Positions 33,308 to 47,400 of a stretch of 64,000 nucleotides of DNA are shown one piece after another. Under the pieces are notes generated by a model that made no database searches, was not told the origin of the DNA, and was given only the letters and a program-made list of their open reading frames with translations. Made by a program: the position numbers and the translations under genes. Every line of letters starts with the position of its first letter. The stretch's first letter is position 1. The DNA is from Ulota crispa (taxonomy: Eukaryota; Streptophyta; Bryopsida; Orthotrichales; Orthotrichaceae), in the NCBI GenBank assembly GCA_963920765.1, contig OY987244.1, forward strand, positions 26,082,358 through 26,146,357, read 5' to 3'.

Positions 33308-33636
33308 AAAAATCAACCGTGGTTGTACCAACAATCAGCCCCGGTGACCGTGGCGGTCGGTATGAACGGGGCTATTTACGAACCCCCCCGGGGGGAGCTT
33401 TTCAGGCCTGTCCGGCAAGGGAGGGGGAGGTCGCCATCAAACCCTGGACTTGCTGCGCTTCTCCTTTGTCGTTGTTGGTTCTTCTTCCCGGGGATGGGAT
33501 CTGCGCTCTCGCCGTGCTCGCCGTGCTCGCAGCCTTCTGCCAAGCTTGGATCTGAGCTAGGTTAACTTAACTCCGATCGCCATCCCCTTCGCACTTCCAT
33601 TTTGCAACAACAACACCTGCAGCAGCACCTTCCACC
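33308..33636 (+). promoter_or_regulatory. Promoter and 5' leader region of the TM9SF gene
   Basis: GC-rich stretch between the Mutator-like element and the ATG, with CT-rich tracts and a leader just before CCACCATGG. No TATA box is evident. Boundaries of transcription cannot be read from sequence. Confidence 0.4.
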
Positions 33637-36600
33637 ATGGCCGGCGCCTTCGGAAGCCGCGCCAATGTGCTCCTGGCGCTCGCACTATGGCTGCCGTCGT
33701 TAGTCTCGGCCTTCTACTTGCCCGGCGTCGCACCTCTCGATCTCGTGCAGGTGAGTTTCTGCAATGCCGGAGTGTTCCTGAGTCGCTATCGAGGTTTTTC
33801 TCTCGCTTTCCATGAATTACAATTTTAAATATGTGATGTGATCATATGTTCTTGGTCTCTTTGGTTCCGGCTATGGATGCTCGTCGAGCTCATCATTCTT
33901 CCTGATGCATTTTCGGCGTTTTTTGGTCTTGTCAGTGCCATCAATCCTCGAAATCTACGCTTGTGATACATTTTCTCCTTAGGACATACACTGCGTGTTT
34001 TCCGAGGTTGCATTTTACTTATTGTTGATTTGGTGTGATTTAGGTGTCGCTTTAGATGTGTTGTGGTTTTTCAGGTTTCTATTTTAGTGGCGGATCTTTG
34101 TGTTGCCATAACCAAAACATTGGCTTGGATTTTTTTATAGATCTGCGTTATTCTGCGTTATGAGTTGTCGCCTTCGGTGACCGTTACATTTCCGATCTGG
34201 TAGTGTTGTGGAGAAGAAAACCTATGACCAGTTCTTACTAATTTTTTAATATTCTTTGAAGAGAGAAGTTTCTTCATTAGATCTCATATGCCTCCTGTCG
34301 AATGCATCGTATGTGAATATAAATTAGTCGATCCGAATCTGTGTTTCCTTTAAGGAGGTTTTACTGTGGAAATATCCTAAATACAACGTAAAGGAGAGGT
34401 CGTCAACGGGAGCTCTTTATGTTTTTTTTTTTCTAGGTAAACGAACAGGAGCACTAGACAGTGTCGTTCTGCTCGTTTCGGGTACATTTGGCCTTTTCTA
34501 ATAACACCGCCTCCAGTGAAAACTCATAAATGTCAAATGAGTTCATAACTTGACATGTGGAGGTTGTCCAGTCAGACGTGTACACACAATATGACACTTA
34601 CTTAGTACACACAGGGAATGTGCAATTACAGTGTGTTATTACAGAAGGTTGAGTGTAGTAACAGCAATGGTTTTGAGATGATTGAGCTTGGAGATCAGTT
34701 TCAGTGCGATGGTATTAATAAAATAGAAATCTCGAGAGGCTCAACCATCATGCTTTTTCTTTGCGCTTTTAGGAAAATTATTGCTTTGATCCCGTGTTTT
34801 TTGTAAACCTTTGCATGATTGCCTGGAAGTGCTTGAAATGCTCATTGAAACTACCATTGTTTGCCACTGTTTTGAAGCAGAATAAGTCTTTCAACTTCAA
34901 GGATCATAGAAATGGAGTATTGATGTTATTGCCATGGTGAGCGTGCTTGAAGTGAAAGGATGCTTAGATGGGGAGAAACTTATGTAGTTTTGGATGTGCG
35001 TGAAACAGGGTGCACCGATTCAAGTGAAGGTGAACAAACTCACTTCGACGAGGACACAGCTGCCATACGAGCACTATTCTCTTGACTATTGCAAGCCAGA
35101 CAAGATTGAGAACATGGCTGAGAACCTGGGTGAGGTTCTTCGAGGCGACCGCATTGAAAATTCTCCCTATACTGTGAGATTCCTTGTCCTTCTCTACTAC
35201 AAGGGTCATTTATGAGCTCAATCTGTTGAAATTCAGATTGTACTGTTTTTCTGGGCGTAGATGTACAGCGGGAATTGGTTAGTACACTAGATCTGTATTG
35301 CTGAGTGAATAGGAAAGTTTTTAAGTATCCTGCCGTGCTGATGATCTGAGTTGCTTCGGTCAATGACAGTTCAATATGAAAGACGACAAACAATGTAAAA
35401 TTGTTTGCCGAAAGGAGAAGCTCGGAGATAAAGCTGCCAAGCTTTTCAAGGACCGAATTGATTATGACTACCGTGTGAACATGTAAGAGTTACTGACTAC
35501 TTTTCTGGTGCCCTTGACAAAATCGACACTTTGTTGATTCATTTTTTGTATGAGGTTTATTCGATCAGGTTCGTGAATTCATACATTTTTTATGAAGAAG
35601 ATGTTTCTTTTACCGTCGACCCGCTGCTTTTGTGCAGGATACTTGATAATCTGCCGGTGGCGATGGTCAAGCTGAGCGATCGAAGTCCTTTCAAGACCTA
35701 TGACCGTGGATTTCCAGTTGGCTTTAAGGCACCCCTGGATGCAGTGCGTTTTCCTTTCTTTTTTTGTGTTTCATGTCTTCAATTTGCTCGTTTCCGAAAC
35801 TTTTCAGTGTGTGTGAATTGTGCCCTTACAACGAATTTCTTTGACAGAACAAGAAGGAGGATAAGTACTTCATATTCAATCACCTGAGCTTTACTGTAGC
35901 GTACCACCAAGTCCCTGAATCTACAGATTATCGAATTGTTGGCTTCGAAGTTGCCCCTTACAGGTTTGCCATCGAGACATCTTCCAAACCTTTTCGTTTT
36001 AAAATAGCCCCCACCACTTTTCATCTAATTGCTTTGTGAGGGGCCTGAAGCCCGTTCTTTAGCTCTTTTAATCTAGGGCACTTCTTCAAACCTCAGAGAA
36101 CCACTACTTGAGAGGTGAAGCAGATATTACTCTTAATTCTCCACCAAAGGTTTATTCATTCAATTCTTCGTCCTGAGATGATCGACGTGGCGGATGACGC
36201 AGTGTGAAACATCAATATGAGACCTGGGACAACGACCAGACTAAGTTGAAGACATGCGATCCTGCTACCAAGGTGATCGTTTCACATCATCAACCTCCTC
36301 AGGAGGTTGTAGCTGGTGGGGAGGTCATCTTTACCTATGATGTGAAATTTGAGGTAAGTCCTTTTCAATTGCTCTGGTTTTTGTTGGTTTTGCGACTGTA
36401 AAGCATATCCCAGTCCTCGTGTGTTTTCCAAGGCATTTTTCCTGTTTGGGAGCTAGAAAATAATCTGTTTGCCATGGTTGCATCCTTCAAAGCTCGTGCT
36501 CATGTTGTTGTTTTTGGTGCAGTCGAGCAATGTGAAGTGGGCATCGAGATGGGATACGTATTTGATGATGCAAGATGACCAGATCCACTGGTTTTCTATC

Positions 36601-37680
36601 ATCAACTCCTTGATGATAGTCCTCTTCCTGTCCGGCATGGTGGCCATGATCATGATGCGCACACTGCATCGTGACATCTCACAATACAACCAACTGGAAT
36701 CCATAGAAGAAGCGCAAGAAGAAACGGGATGGAAACTGGTGCATGGAGACGTATTTCGGCCACCGAGCAGGGCCGGATTACTTTGCGCCTACGTCGGCAC
36801 CGGTGTGCAGTTCTTCGGGATGACCGTCGTCACTATGATCTTCGCCCTGTTTGGCTTCCTCTCACCTGCCAATAGGGGCGGACTTATGACAGCCATGCTT
36901 CTCCTGTGGGTCTTCATGGGCTTGTTCGCCGGATACTCGTCCGCCCGACTATATAAAGCATTCAAGGGCACGGACTGGAAGCTCAACACGCTCAAGACCG
37001 CCATCATGTTCCCGGGAGCGGTCTTCGTTGTCTTCTTCGTACTGAATGCGCTTATCTGGGGTCAGAAATCCTCCGGAGCTGTGCCGTTCACGACGATGTT
37101 CGCGCTCGTCCTTCTATGGTTCGGAATTTCTGTTCCTTTGGTATTTATCGGCAGTTACCTCGGATTCAAGAAACCCGCAGCAGACGACCCGGTGAGGACG
37201 AACAAGATCCCACGCCAGGTTCCCGAGCAGGCGTGGTACATGCGTCCCATGTTTTCAATCTTAATTGGAGGAATCCTACCCTTCGGTGCAGTTTTCATCG
37301 AGCTTTTCTTTATCTTAACCTCGATATGGCTGAACCAGTTCTACTACATCTTCGGCTTCCTCTTCCTAGTGTTCCTGATCCTTATGGTGACCTGTGCGGA
37401 AATCACCATCGTGCTCTGCTACTTCCAGCTTTGCAGCGAGGATTACCACTGGTGGTGGAGGGCGTACATGACTGCTGGATCCTCGGCGCTGTATCTCTTC
37501 CTCTACGCAGCTTTCTACTTCTTCACCAAGCTTGACATCACCAAGGTAGTCTCCGGGGTCTTGTACTTCGGCTACATGCTGATCATCTCGTATTCCTTCT
37601 TTGTGCTCACTGGAACCATGGGCTTCTATGCCTGCTACTGGTTTGTTCGCGTGATCTACGGTGCCGTGAAGATTGATTGA
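33637..37680 (+). CDS. TMN: Transmembrane 9 superfamily protein (nonaspanin)
   Basis: Seven exons: 33637-33750, 35009-35173, 35370-35482, 35638-35743, 35848-35963, 36203-36353 and 36523-37680; all introns GT-AG and frames join exactly, giving 640 aa, the usual size. Signal peptide residues 1-25 end before FYLPGVAP, the family hallmark of the mature N-terminus. The luminal domain carries [39 protein letters not shown] and FNHLSFTV. The last exon encodes [47 protein letters not shown] and the nine-helix membrane region. The C-terminus YGAVKID ends in the KXD motif used for Golgi retention through COPI. Nonaspanins act in Golgi/endosome membrane sorting. The first intron is the longest (about 1.26 kb). 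Confidence 0.96.
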
Positions 37681-38798
37681 AACGTAGAGGTTTTGTACAT
37701 TCTTGGACCACAGTGGTGAACATTTTTGAGGATGGATGTGAACCGTGAAGCTGGTAGGTTAGGGGAGGTCTTATCAGAACTAGCACCCATCTTGAAGTTC
37801 CTGGTATTGACAACAAATCTGAGAATGGATGATTATCGAGAGGGGTGGAACTAACTGTTAGCTGCACATGAAGCTCTGAAGATTCCTGGGAATCTCTCTT
37901 GTTAGCTCCCAGGATGTTCCTGTTTTTCTCAGGGCTTGCTGGCCACCGTAGGGAACTCTGACTCTGTTGCGTATATGCAGACGCATGTCACCCCGAGTGT
38001 AAAGTAAATGTCAGAAACGTCTGAAGCTATTCCCTTCGTGTCCTGCTCTCTTGATTGTTTTCCTCCAGAATCCTCTTCATCTTGTATACAGAGTTTCGTT
38101 CAAGTGTTGGTAGCATGGATGATAATTTTGCGTCCTATCATTGTCTGCAATCACGTGTTGTGTTTTCTTCGAGACTTTTGTATTTCGAGCTCTTTGAACT
38201 TTCCACGGGCATTTGATTGTTCTGACAATCACACCCAGCCTCTTTGATTGTACACTTATGCACTCTGTCAGTGCACACACGCTGTATTGCTTTCAGAAGT
38301 TGTCATCTCATGTCTAAATTATAATGTGTTTTTTTTTAGTTTCTACTAGTTTGTGATATTGAAGAAGTAAAGTTGCAGTACAAAATTGATTCTTTCTAAT
38401 GATACCAGCTAGCTGGACAAATGGACTTCACAACATCGAAGTACGTGGGACTTGTGACAATCTAGAAGTTGGATTGTCCCCATCCTTGAAACTCCTTATC
38501 ACTACTTTCACAAAGACCTCCTTGTGAGTCTGTGACCCAAGAGAGTGATGGTATGAGTTTTAAACTATGCTAATTATTGCGTTTAGGTTGCCCCACACTA
38601 ATTTCTTGACCTTTTACGTTACACAAATACTTACTGATTCTACATTGATTTTCATCAATAACTTCTGCAATAAACAATTTTTGAATGGTTTGGCAACAAC
38701 AATGAAGTTGCGAAGTATTGTTATCCAAAGAGGTGCATATGCCTCCAAATGGCCAAACAATGAGTTTTGAGGTAATTTTTCTAGGTAAGACAACCTAA
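37681..38798. other. 3' flank of TM9SF
   Basis: The first part, up to about 38.3 kb, is GC-moderate and likely 3' UTR and terminator region. No further exon. The sequence at 38745-38797 (GGCCAAACAATGAGTTTTGA) recurs at 39490-39545. Confidence 0.45.
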
Positions 38799-38937
38799 GA
38801 GCCTCCTTTCATGTGGAGTTGGGGTCAGAATCAGTCACTAGTGATCGGTCATATTGGAAGTCCTATTTTTTTGGACCTCTGATTTGACTGGTCATTAGTG
38901 GCCAATTCCGACCCCGACTCCACATGGAAGGAGGCTC
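38799..38937. repeat. Small foldback repeat, 139 bp
   Basis: GAGCCTCCTTTCATGTGGAG on the left is the inverse of CTCCACATGGAAGGAGGCTC on the right, with TAGTGATCGGTCA and TGGTCATTAGTGG further in. No clear target duplication. Confidence 0.65.
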
Positions 38938-40054
38938 TAAATGCAGTATGGTAGCATGCTCAAGTTGCAAACCTCTAGCACCAAAGGCACCCCTATAATT
39001 AGCTCAAAAATGAATATGAAGTGGTCCTTAAATGGACCACTTTAGCCATTGAAGAAAAGGTGTATTTTATTACAAAGAGCCAATCATACTCCTTGGTTTC
39101 CTTCATCTCTTTCCAAATTGCAGGTGAATGGATTTTGGGAGATTTTTGAGTCACAAATAGGTGCCTATTGCAAAAAGTTTTGACAAATCATCAACAATTC
39201 AATTATGCTTCAAACAGTATGAAAAAAGTTGTGTTGCATTTGGCATCCATTTCTCTTTGTCTAAAAATTAAACAGAAAATTATCCATGTCTCAAAAGCCC
39301 ATAAAAACGTAAGATAGATGTCCCCAATCCCGATTTGTCCCCAATTCCGACTCTTCATGTCCCTTATGTGTACATTTCAATTCTAAAATCTGTTCCCTGG
39401 GAACAGAAGGTCGGGAATAGGTTCAGTTACCTTAGATCAGCCGTTAAAATGTTCTTTTAGATCACACGACCATGTGAAATCCTAGCAAGTGGCCAAACGA
39501 TGAGTCTTGAGGTAACTGACTTTCCAAGACAAGGCAACCCAAATGTAAAACTTAATGTAGGTGAATCCGCTCTATAGGATTGAGGATGTGATAGTTTCGA
39601 GAAGGTGATATCAAAGAGGGCATGCTTGACATGCATGCTTGTTGTTCCGGCAATGCTTTCAGGAGACATGCTCCCCGACCCCGTCGTACTGGCGGGGAGT
39701 CGGGGACAAGCTCGATCGGCCGTTCTCCCGTAACAGAAAAACTCGAAATCCGTAATCATGATCGCCTGCACTCAAGCGCCATTCTTCTTCTTGAATTCTG
39801 TTACGGCAATGGCGGTAAGCTTAGTGCGTTACTCGGCCTCGCAGTGCTGCTCTTCTCACTTGGATCTTCCCCTCATGATTTTGCCTATTCTGCGGATTTC
39901 GAGGTTTTGTTCAAGAATTCCAGTGATCTTTGTGACTCCCGTTTTATCCTCGGCGAGAGAGAGACAGAGAGACAGAGCCTAACTCTCTCTAATATCTATG
40001 TATTGTCCTGGTGATTAATTGTTAGCTCTCGTCACGGATCTCGCACAGAGCGTT

Positions 40055-40104
40055 TGCACTAATCTGCACTGATATGCACTGATATGCACTGATATGCACT
40101 GATC
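40055..40104. repeat. 10-bp minisatellite, five units
   Basis: TGCACTGATA repeated five times (first unit TGCACTAATC, last TGCACTGATC), in the presumed promoter or leader of the ceramide synthase gene. Confidence 0.85.
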
Positions 40105-40862
40105 TTTGTTAGCTCTGGACCTAAAGAAAAAGAAAAAAGGTTATGCTTTGACTTAAGCTACTCTACTGGCGATTGTGAGGAAATTTGAGTTGAGCTGGCC
40201 TTTACCTGAGAAGCCAGGGAAGCGTAATCGTGAGCACTTCGTTTCTTGTTTGATTTGACGTACTCTGCATGCCGGCCGCAATCGCAAAACATATCGATCT
40301 TTGCAAGGGAGAAAATGGAGGATAGCTTCGCAAGCAATAATCTAGAGTTCTGTCAAGGTATGCCTCACCTTGCTCTCTCTAAAATTGACACTTTCTTTAA
40401 TTTTCCTGTAGTTATTAGATTGTTCAATTTATTTCTATGAGTCTTTGTTCGATGGAGACGGAGGGAAAGATAATCACGTGATGTTCATATGAGTGACTAT
40501 TTTAAGAACTGATTGACGTGAGTCAAATGCAAGTGGCAGAGATGGATTATAACAGAGTCTTTAGAATAGCAGGCCGAAGCTCCGAATCTATGCTAAATAG
40601 ATTAACTGTCATGTAAAGTGTAAATAAAAGTGCCTGCATGCCAAGAAGTTGGAGTTTCGGTCTTCGTCAGGGTTCCATAGCTGGCAAGATTATACGTGTT
40701 CAGTTTGTTTTTTGTAAAGTTTAGGAAGTGTTATCGTTTTGCCACCACTGCAGGTCTTGCAGTCTTTAGTCTGGCTAAATTTCGCAGGATTGCTACCAAA
40801 GTATTTATGCAGTTCAAAAAGCTTTTGAACTTTACAGTGTTAAATATGTTTTTTTTTTACAA

Positions 40863-41107
40863 AACACCATATTAGTTAAATTAGGAAAAAGGATACATTT
40901 TGGGACTTTTAAATTTTGCATGTTTGAAAGTATTTTGGTGATTCAGAGTGAATTTGATGGTGATTTCCCCAATGTTTTACATTAATGATGTAAAGCATTG
41001 AAGAAATCACCGTCATATTCACTCTGAATCACCAAAATACTCTCAAAAATGCAAAATTTAAAAGTCCCAAAATGTATCCTTTTTCCCAATTTAACTAATA
41101 TGGTGTT
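40863..41107. mobile_element. Foldback relative of the AACACC elements, 245 bp
   Basis: Starts AACACCATATTAGTTAAATT and ends AATTTAACTAATATGGTGTT; the arms continue through ACATTTTGGGACTTT and GTATTTTGGTGATTCAGAGT nearly to the centre (TTTTACATTAATGATGTAAA). No short target duplication. Both flanks instead carry a ~38-bp diverged direct repeat around AAAAAGCTTTTGAACTTT. Confidence 0.8.
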
Positions 41108-41427
41108 GCAGCTAAAAAAGCTTTTGAACTTTGTAGGGTTAAATTTGAGAATTTTAGCTTTACAACAATGTTTTTACCCACTGGAGCTGTAACTGATAAT
41201 CATATTTGGGATCACTGAGTGCAGGGAGAGCGAAGAAGAGCTGGTAATGATTTTGCTGCCACTGGAACTGATATACTGGTCTTCAAGGATTGAGACCTGG
41301 CCCTAGGTTTGGAGATTTTTGAGGAGCCTCACAGCTTGTTGAAGGGGAGAATTATTTTCCTTGAGATCAGTCAATTTTTTGAGGAGTTGAGGGGCTGGTG
41401 AAAGTAAAAAGAAAGCAGGCTGTGGTG

Positions 41428-44400
41428 ATGGTGGAATCCGAGAAGGTGTCCATGTGGGAGCAGGAAACCTTACCGCATGTGGGAGACTACCTGCTGGCCA
41501 TTTTCTTTGCCTCTGTGTTTCCAGTTGCACGCCTCCTCCTGGATTGTTTCGTTTTCGAGGTAACTTGCATTCTAATTCCTTCACAAATATTTGGAATGGT
41601 AAAAGAAGTATAGTGCTTGACAATTATAACCAACAAACAACTATTGTCTCAACAAGAAATACTAAAGCACAAAACATGTATTAATTCGCAAAACCATTTG
41701 TAAGCTTCATCTGGGTGGTCTTGAAATTTTGATATATTTTTTTTTTGAAGTAGCAGGCTAGCCACTCAGATTAGGAGTTGTTGGTTATAAGTGTCATGCA
41801 CCGTACTTCTATCAACATTTTCAGAAGATTTTTTCCCATTCAACCTATCTAGAGGATCAGGACACTTCCATGACCAAAAATAACAATTTGAGGGTAACAA
41901 ATGTTTAAAGTGCAGTCCTGAACAGTAGTTACATGATGACTTTCAAACAAGAGTTACAAATTTGGATCCACAGAATTCCCAAAAACTTGCCTCATTTTGA
42001 CACCAGATACCTTAACACAGAAGAAGTGGTCACTAAACGGATAAAGTAGTCCAATTCTCTTAAAAGATGTATGTCAGGTGTGCCAAAATTGGACAAAATT
42101 GTTAATATTGGCTGGGGGTTATGGATGGAATTGCACACATGGATGATAATTTCTGTTTTTTCTTATCTTCTAGGTTAATTAGCGCTCAACCAAAGAATAT
42201 AGATTTCTACTTAAACAAAATTCTATAAGGTGAAAAGTAATTTGAACAGCTTTTGAAGCAAATGATTCAAAACTTCATCAACAATTGAGTATGAAATAAA
42301 AATTAATGACCTTCACAAAAAAACATTATTTTTACAATCATAATATTAAGTTCTAATTTTGATGATTTTTTAGGGCATTCTATCATGATTGCTTCGTGAA
42401 ATTGTTTTTGAAAGTCATTTTTTGAAAGTGAAATAATTTAATTGTAGGGTGAATCAAACTTGTACTGTTTTACAAGATTTTTTTGGAAAGTCTTGAGTGA
42501 AAACGTTAAATTTTTTTTTTAAGAATCTACTAACATATGAATGGATAAAAAACAAAGTCTCCCTAAGCATGAAACTTGTTCATAAGTATTAATTGTTCCA
42601 AATTTGAATGTTTGGTCTTCAAGGGGTTAAGGTTTATAGTGTTAAATTATAATTGGGGTGGTTACATACATATTCTTGAAATCATGTCTAAAAATCCATT
42701 TTGAACGGAAAATAAGTCACTTTTGAAACGAAACTTCTTTATTTGTCACTAAAATATGACTAGCCTTTCTGAACTTGCAAAAACATTACTTATAAAGTTT
42801 TCATATGCCATATGTCATTTCATGAACATGGAGTTGTTACTGATTGACTAGGGTGGTCATAGAGTGGTTAAAGGACAATGACACCAAATGAAATTTTTAT
42901 AACTAACTCATGCACTAAAAACAATCTCCTGTTCTATTGATATATTCCTTTGTAGCTAAGAGATTTCTTTGAATATAAGGTTTACCACCTTTAGACATGT
43001 TTGTGACGTTGTTGAGGCCTATCGAGGTGACACTTACTTCCAATGACCATGTGAGACAATTGCGCCCACACACACATTTCTTTTTACTTTTTTTGTTTTT
43101 GTTTTTTTAAATTTTCCTGTTTTGTTTGAACATTTGCAAAAGGACCTTTTGTTACCTTTCTTCTCATCATTGATTTTAAAAAATAAGGGGGCAATTTGGG
43201 GGTATAGAGATCAGCAAGACGAGCCATATTTCCCAAGGGGCCCAAAGGTTTGAAGAGACGAATCCAAGAGGCAGGAGAGAAGAAAGTGTCCAAGTTCACC
43301 GAGTCTGCCTGGAAGCTGACCTACTACTTTTTCTCCTTGACCCTGCTTTTTTACTCGGCCTCTGAGGAACCCTGGTTTGGAAAAACTGCCCATTTTTGGA
43401 TTGGATGGCCGAATCACACCATCAAGTAATACTAATTACCTACTTTTTCTTTTTTCCATTTCTTCAAATTCATCGTTAGATTTGCCTTGAAAAAAATAAA
43501 AAAATAAAAAAATCCTTTGCTTCCTATCTAGAAGATCTCAAAACGAATCATTTTGGATCCTTTTAGAAACGTTACAAAATAAAAAGAAATAAAATAGAAA
43601 AAAAAAAAAAAATCTTGTACTACATATTTAAAATGAACACCATATTAGTTAATTTGGAAAAAACAGGTTTCCCACTTTGTACTCCACCTTAAACCCAAAA
43701 AGTTATCCTAAATCAAATTCAAAAGTATCAAATTCAATCTGAGCCACTAAGATTTTTTCCCTCGTAAATTTCTCCTCTTAGGTGAGGACACGTATACATA
43801 AAAAAATGTTGAGCTTGGTTTTAGGTGATCACCTAAACTCTTCACCTCAAAATTTGAAAATCCCAAAATGTACCATTTTTCCCAAATTAACGAATACGGT
43901 GTTAACGATAGAAGTACATCTTGAAAGTTACTTTAATCCCCCAATCAACTTCCAAAAGTAAAAGCAAGTGACACTTCTTTGAATCCAGATATCATTGAAA
44001 AGTTTTTTGTTTTTAAATTGTATTTTTCTTCAAATCGTCTAAACGCAACGTTTATTTGTTTATTGTTTCTCTGTTTGTGTTATGAGTAATGAAAGATTGA
44101 AACTGACTATCGATAAAAAATAATGTCTAGGTTTAACTTTTAAGGGTCAAGGGTCTGGGGGTGAAATAAAAACCTTTGTTGTGTTTGAAAAATCAACCAA
44201 AAACAAACAAACAAACAAATCATTTGATTAGCATGATTATTCTTTCGTGAGTAGCTTGATATGGTAAGTTGTGTATGTACAATTGGATCTAATAATTTAA
44301 AGAATGTGCACCTCAACTGAAGTGTGAAAATAGAGGTATGTGAAAGTTCTACAAACTTTACTTTTTAAATTCAAAATGGTCTTTGAAACAATGAGTTTTT

Positions 44401-47400
44401 AGATCAAAGTATCAAGTTTCTTTTTCTATAAAATTATGATCATACAAAAATTATCCTTTTTAAGTCAATTTCAACCAGACTATCCAAATTGAAAACCCAA
44501 AGTATCAATACTTTAATTGAAATTGAATGTGATTTTTTTTGGAATCATATCAACTATAGGAAGAAACAATCATATGTATAGAACCTGAAGTTTCGAAATC
44601 GGCAAGCCTGTACCTCCACATTGTTTCCAAAATATTATTTTGTGTCACACGTATGTCATATTTAACGAAATGTAAATCATTCATGTAATTATGAGCTATA
44701 CGTACAATTGTGGACCACGCAAAACTTTAAAAGATCTCCTAGTATTTTACATATAACTCCAAACTATGTTGTTATGGTCACTAGTACAAACTTTACAATT
44801 GAAAGCACATGTTTGAATTATGGCATACCTTTTTTTTTTGAGAACCTTTTAAACTATGGACAGATATGATATGATGACGTGTAAGGGTTGGGTTTAACGC
44901 AAAGCAATGGGATGCAGGTTCAAGCTGAAGGTCATATACGCGCTCCAATGTGGGTTCTACACGTACAGCATTGCGGCCTTGGTGGTGTGGGAAACTAGGA
45001 GAAAAGACTTCGGAGTGATGATGACCCACCACATCATCACCATCAGCCTCATGGTCTTCTCCTACATAGACGGGTAACAACTAACAAAACTTAACAAAAC
45101 AAAAACAAACAAAAAAACAAAAAGGAAAGAAATCACCTTAAAACCATTATAAAAACAATAATAAACACTAAAGCTCCATTTAACCCCTAAAGGACCGTTG
45201 TCCCTTTGGTTGGTTCTTTAGGAGACAAGTTGGATTTTGGGCATGTACCTATGGTTAAAGTACTTTATGTGATTTTCTGAAAACTTTTACTGAAGGTGGG
45301 GAATTCAAAACCTACGTGGGCATCTAATTTTTTCTTCATTCCAACATTGGACGAAGAACTTATGCATGAATTTCTGAAAATTTGGGGAAGATTGCCCGTC
45401 TAGGCAACCCAAAAACTTCTTTAAAAATTACTTTTTTTTTAAACACAAATTTGAAATTGGTTCTTTAAAATTTGTTTATTCATGAGAAGCTTTGAATCAT
45501 TCAATATCAATCAATGAGATGAAAGTTATGAGGAGTTTTTGTTTACGGGCAATTATGGTATCTCTACTCTAAAATAAACTTTGAAGTCCTTTCTTTTACT
45601 CAATTTTCAATAATTTGGAAAAAAAATCAAGCAAATGGAAGTAGATTGTTGATCACAACATTATTATTGTTGGGATTTTCATTTTTCATTTCCACAATTA
45701 AATTCTTAACAATTTAGTGGTTTGACTTATTCTCTACTTCTTTTTACTTACTATTTTTTCCCATGTCTTGTAAAGTTCCAATTGATTTGAAAATTCTCCC
45801 ACACATACCTAACTTGATCTCCTACATGGAAAAAATAAAGTGCAACTTTGGGTAGAGCAATTTTTTTGGTATAAGAGTGAGTGGTGAAAGGCTTTTGAAA
45901 TTTTTGGACAGCATGGAAAAAAACTTTTTTCTTTCACTTTAGATGTAAATATCTCACTCCTCTCCATTTGGAATGAGCTGATTTTTTTCCCACAACTACC
46001 TCTTCTAGTTTGGGGCAAGATCCTACGATTGGATTTCCCAAAAACAAAACATGAAATCTTTTTTTTCTAAACCTCCTAGAAGTGGCAGTTTTTGGTGATT
46101 TTGGCAGAAAAAAAGGGCTTGGTCCTTTAGGGGTTAAAACCTCACAATAAAACTTTACAACTACAAAATAACCTGAACTTTTTGGCCTTGGCCCCACATT
46201 GACGTATGTGCAGTAAATTGATCCCCAGGCTCAGGCTTTAAAACCGTCCACCTTGTTTTAGAGCCCTATGCCACTTCAACTTCAAAATTTCATAACTAAT
46301 TCCACAAAACCTCAAAAAATATGAAACAACTTGAGTTAGATGCCAATTCCTCTTGCCTTGCAAGAAAAATTTACTGAAATTTTTCTTCAAGAAGCTTCAC
46401 CTCCCCAGAATTCAGCTTCAGGCTTTCAGCTCTTAGATGGTCGGTTTATGAGTCTCCTATCTTATTGGTACTTTAAAAAAAATTGTTGCTTTTTCTTGCT
46501 ATTTGGTAAGCTTACGCCTGGTTTTTGAGTTAGCTTTTCACTGCAACAACCAGGTCGTACCGGGCGGGGGTGAGCACGCTGCTGGTGCACGACGTGAGCG
46601 ACGTGTTTCTGGAAGGGGCCAAGCTCTGCAAGTACTCCTCCCTCGAGGCCGGCGCCAGCCTCCTCTTCGGCTGCTTTGTGGTCTCCTGGTTCCTCCTTCG
46701 CCTCCTCGTCTTCCCCTTCTGCATCATCTGGAGCATCAGGTCTGCTCACTGAACTCCATCCCTTTACTCCCCCCTTCACTCCTCCATTGATTCATTCACA
46801 CCCCCCACCCCTCACCCCAATCACAACTTTCAAAAAAAGAAAAAAGAAAAAAGAAAAGTTATCTTAACCCCTAAAGGATGTTGTCTACCAAAAGTGTTGT
46901 ATGTATTTCCTATGAAGACCATTTAGTACTTGAAGAAATGTCTTAATTTATGACAAATGTCAAAAATTCCCCAAAAAATCTGAGTTGATCAAGAGTATGT
47001 TTATGACTTGGCTTGAAATCTACAACTCCAATGGGATCTACGTGCTACCCAAATGCCCCATGTGTATACAATACAAGAGTCCATATACAAAACACCAACA
47101 TCCTTTAGGGGTTAAGTGCTTGTTGGAAACAAACAACAAACATACAAGTTTGCAGTGCAAAATTGCGAGTTTTGAGATTTAAGGAGACCATGGAAGTTTG
47201 CTCTATTTTTTTTTGGACAAATATTTGCCTAAATAATATCTCAATTTGACATTGGTTACTATTAGACTAAAAAAATTGGGTAAAAAAGTGGATGAAATCA
47301 CCAAATCCCTCTCCAAGGAAACACCCGGACCTTTGCCAAATTCTAAATGAAAGTAACCGATGTTTGTAAATTTTATGGATGAACAAGTACACATCGTTGA

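Larger units (their letters stand above)
38938..41427. other. Region upstream of the ceramide synthase gene
   Basis: Likely holds the LOH promoter and leader. GC-rich patches lie at 39650-39760. A short ATG-led stretch at 40315-40358 (MEDSFASNNLEFCQ, followed by donor-like AAG|GTATGC) could be a leader exon, but its link to the LOH coding exon is not shown. Also contains a minisatellite and a foldback element, listed separately. Confidence 0.35.

Noticed and set aside
37116-37535. 139-codon plus-strand frame within TM9SF exon 7
   Set aside because: Out-of-frame shadow of the long TM9SF exon, whose own frame is strongly conserved.
39622-40014. 130-codon plus frame upstream of the ceramide synthase
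   Set aside because: Low-complexity and compositionally mixed, no family match; more likely promoter or leader DNA.
40055-40104. CRISPR-like array
   Set aside because: Five abutting 10-bp units with no spacers, in a plant-lineage nuclear sequence; a plain minisatellite.
40315-40358. ATG-led mini-exon (MEDSFASNNLEFCQ) as the true start of the ceramide synthase
   Set aside because: The family normally starts close to the WEQE motif, and no in-frame acceptor before 41428 is convincing; could still be a leader exon.
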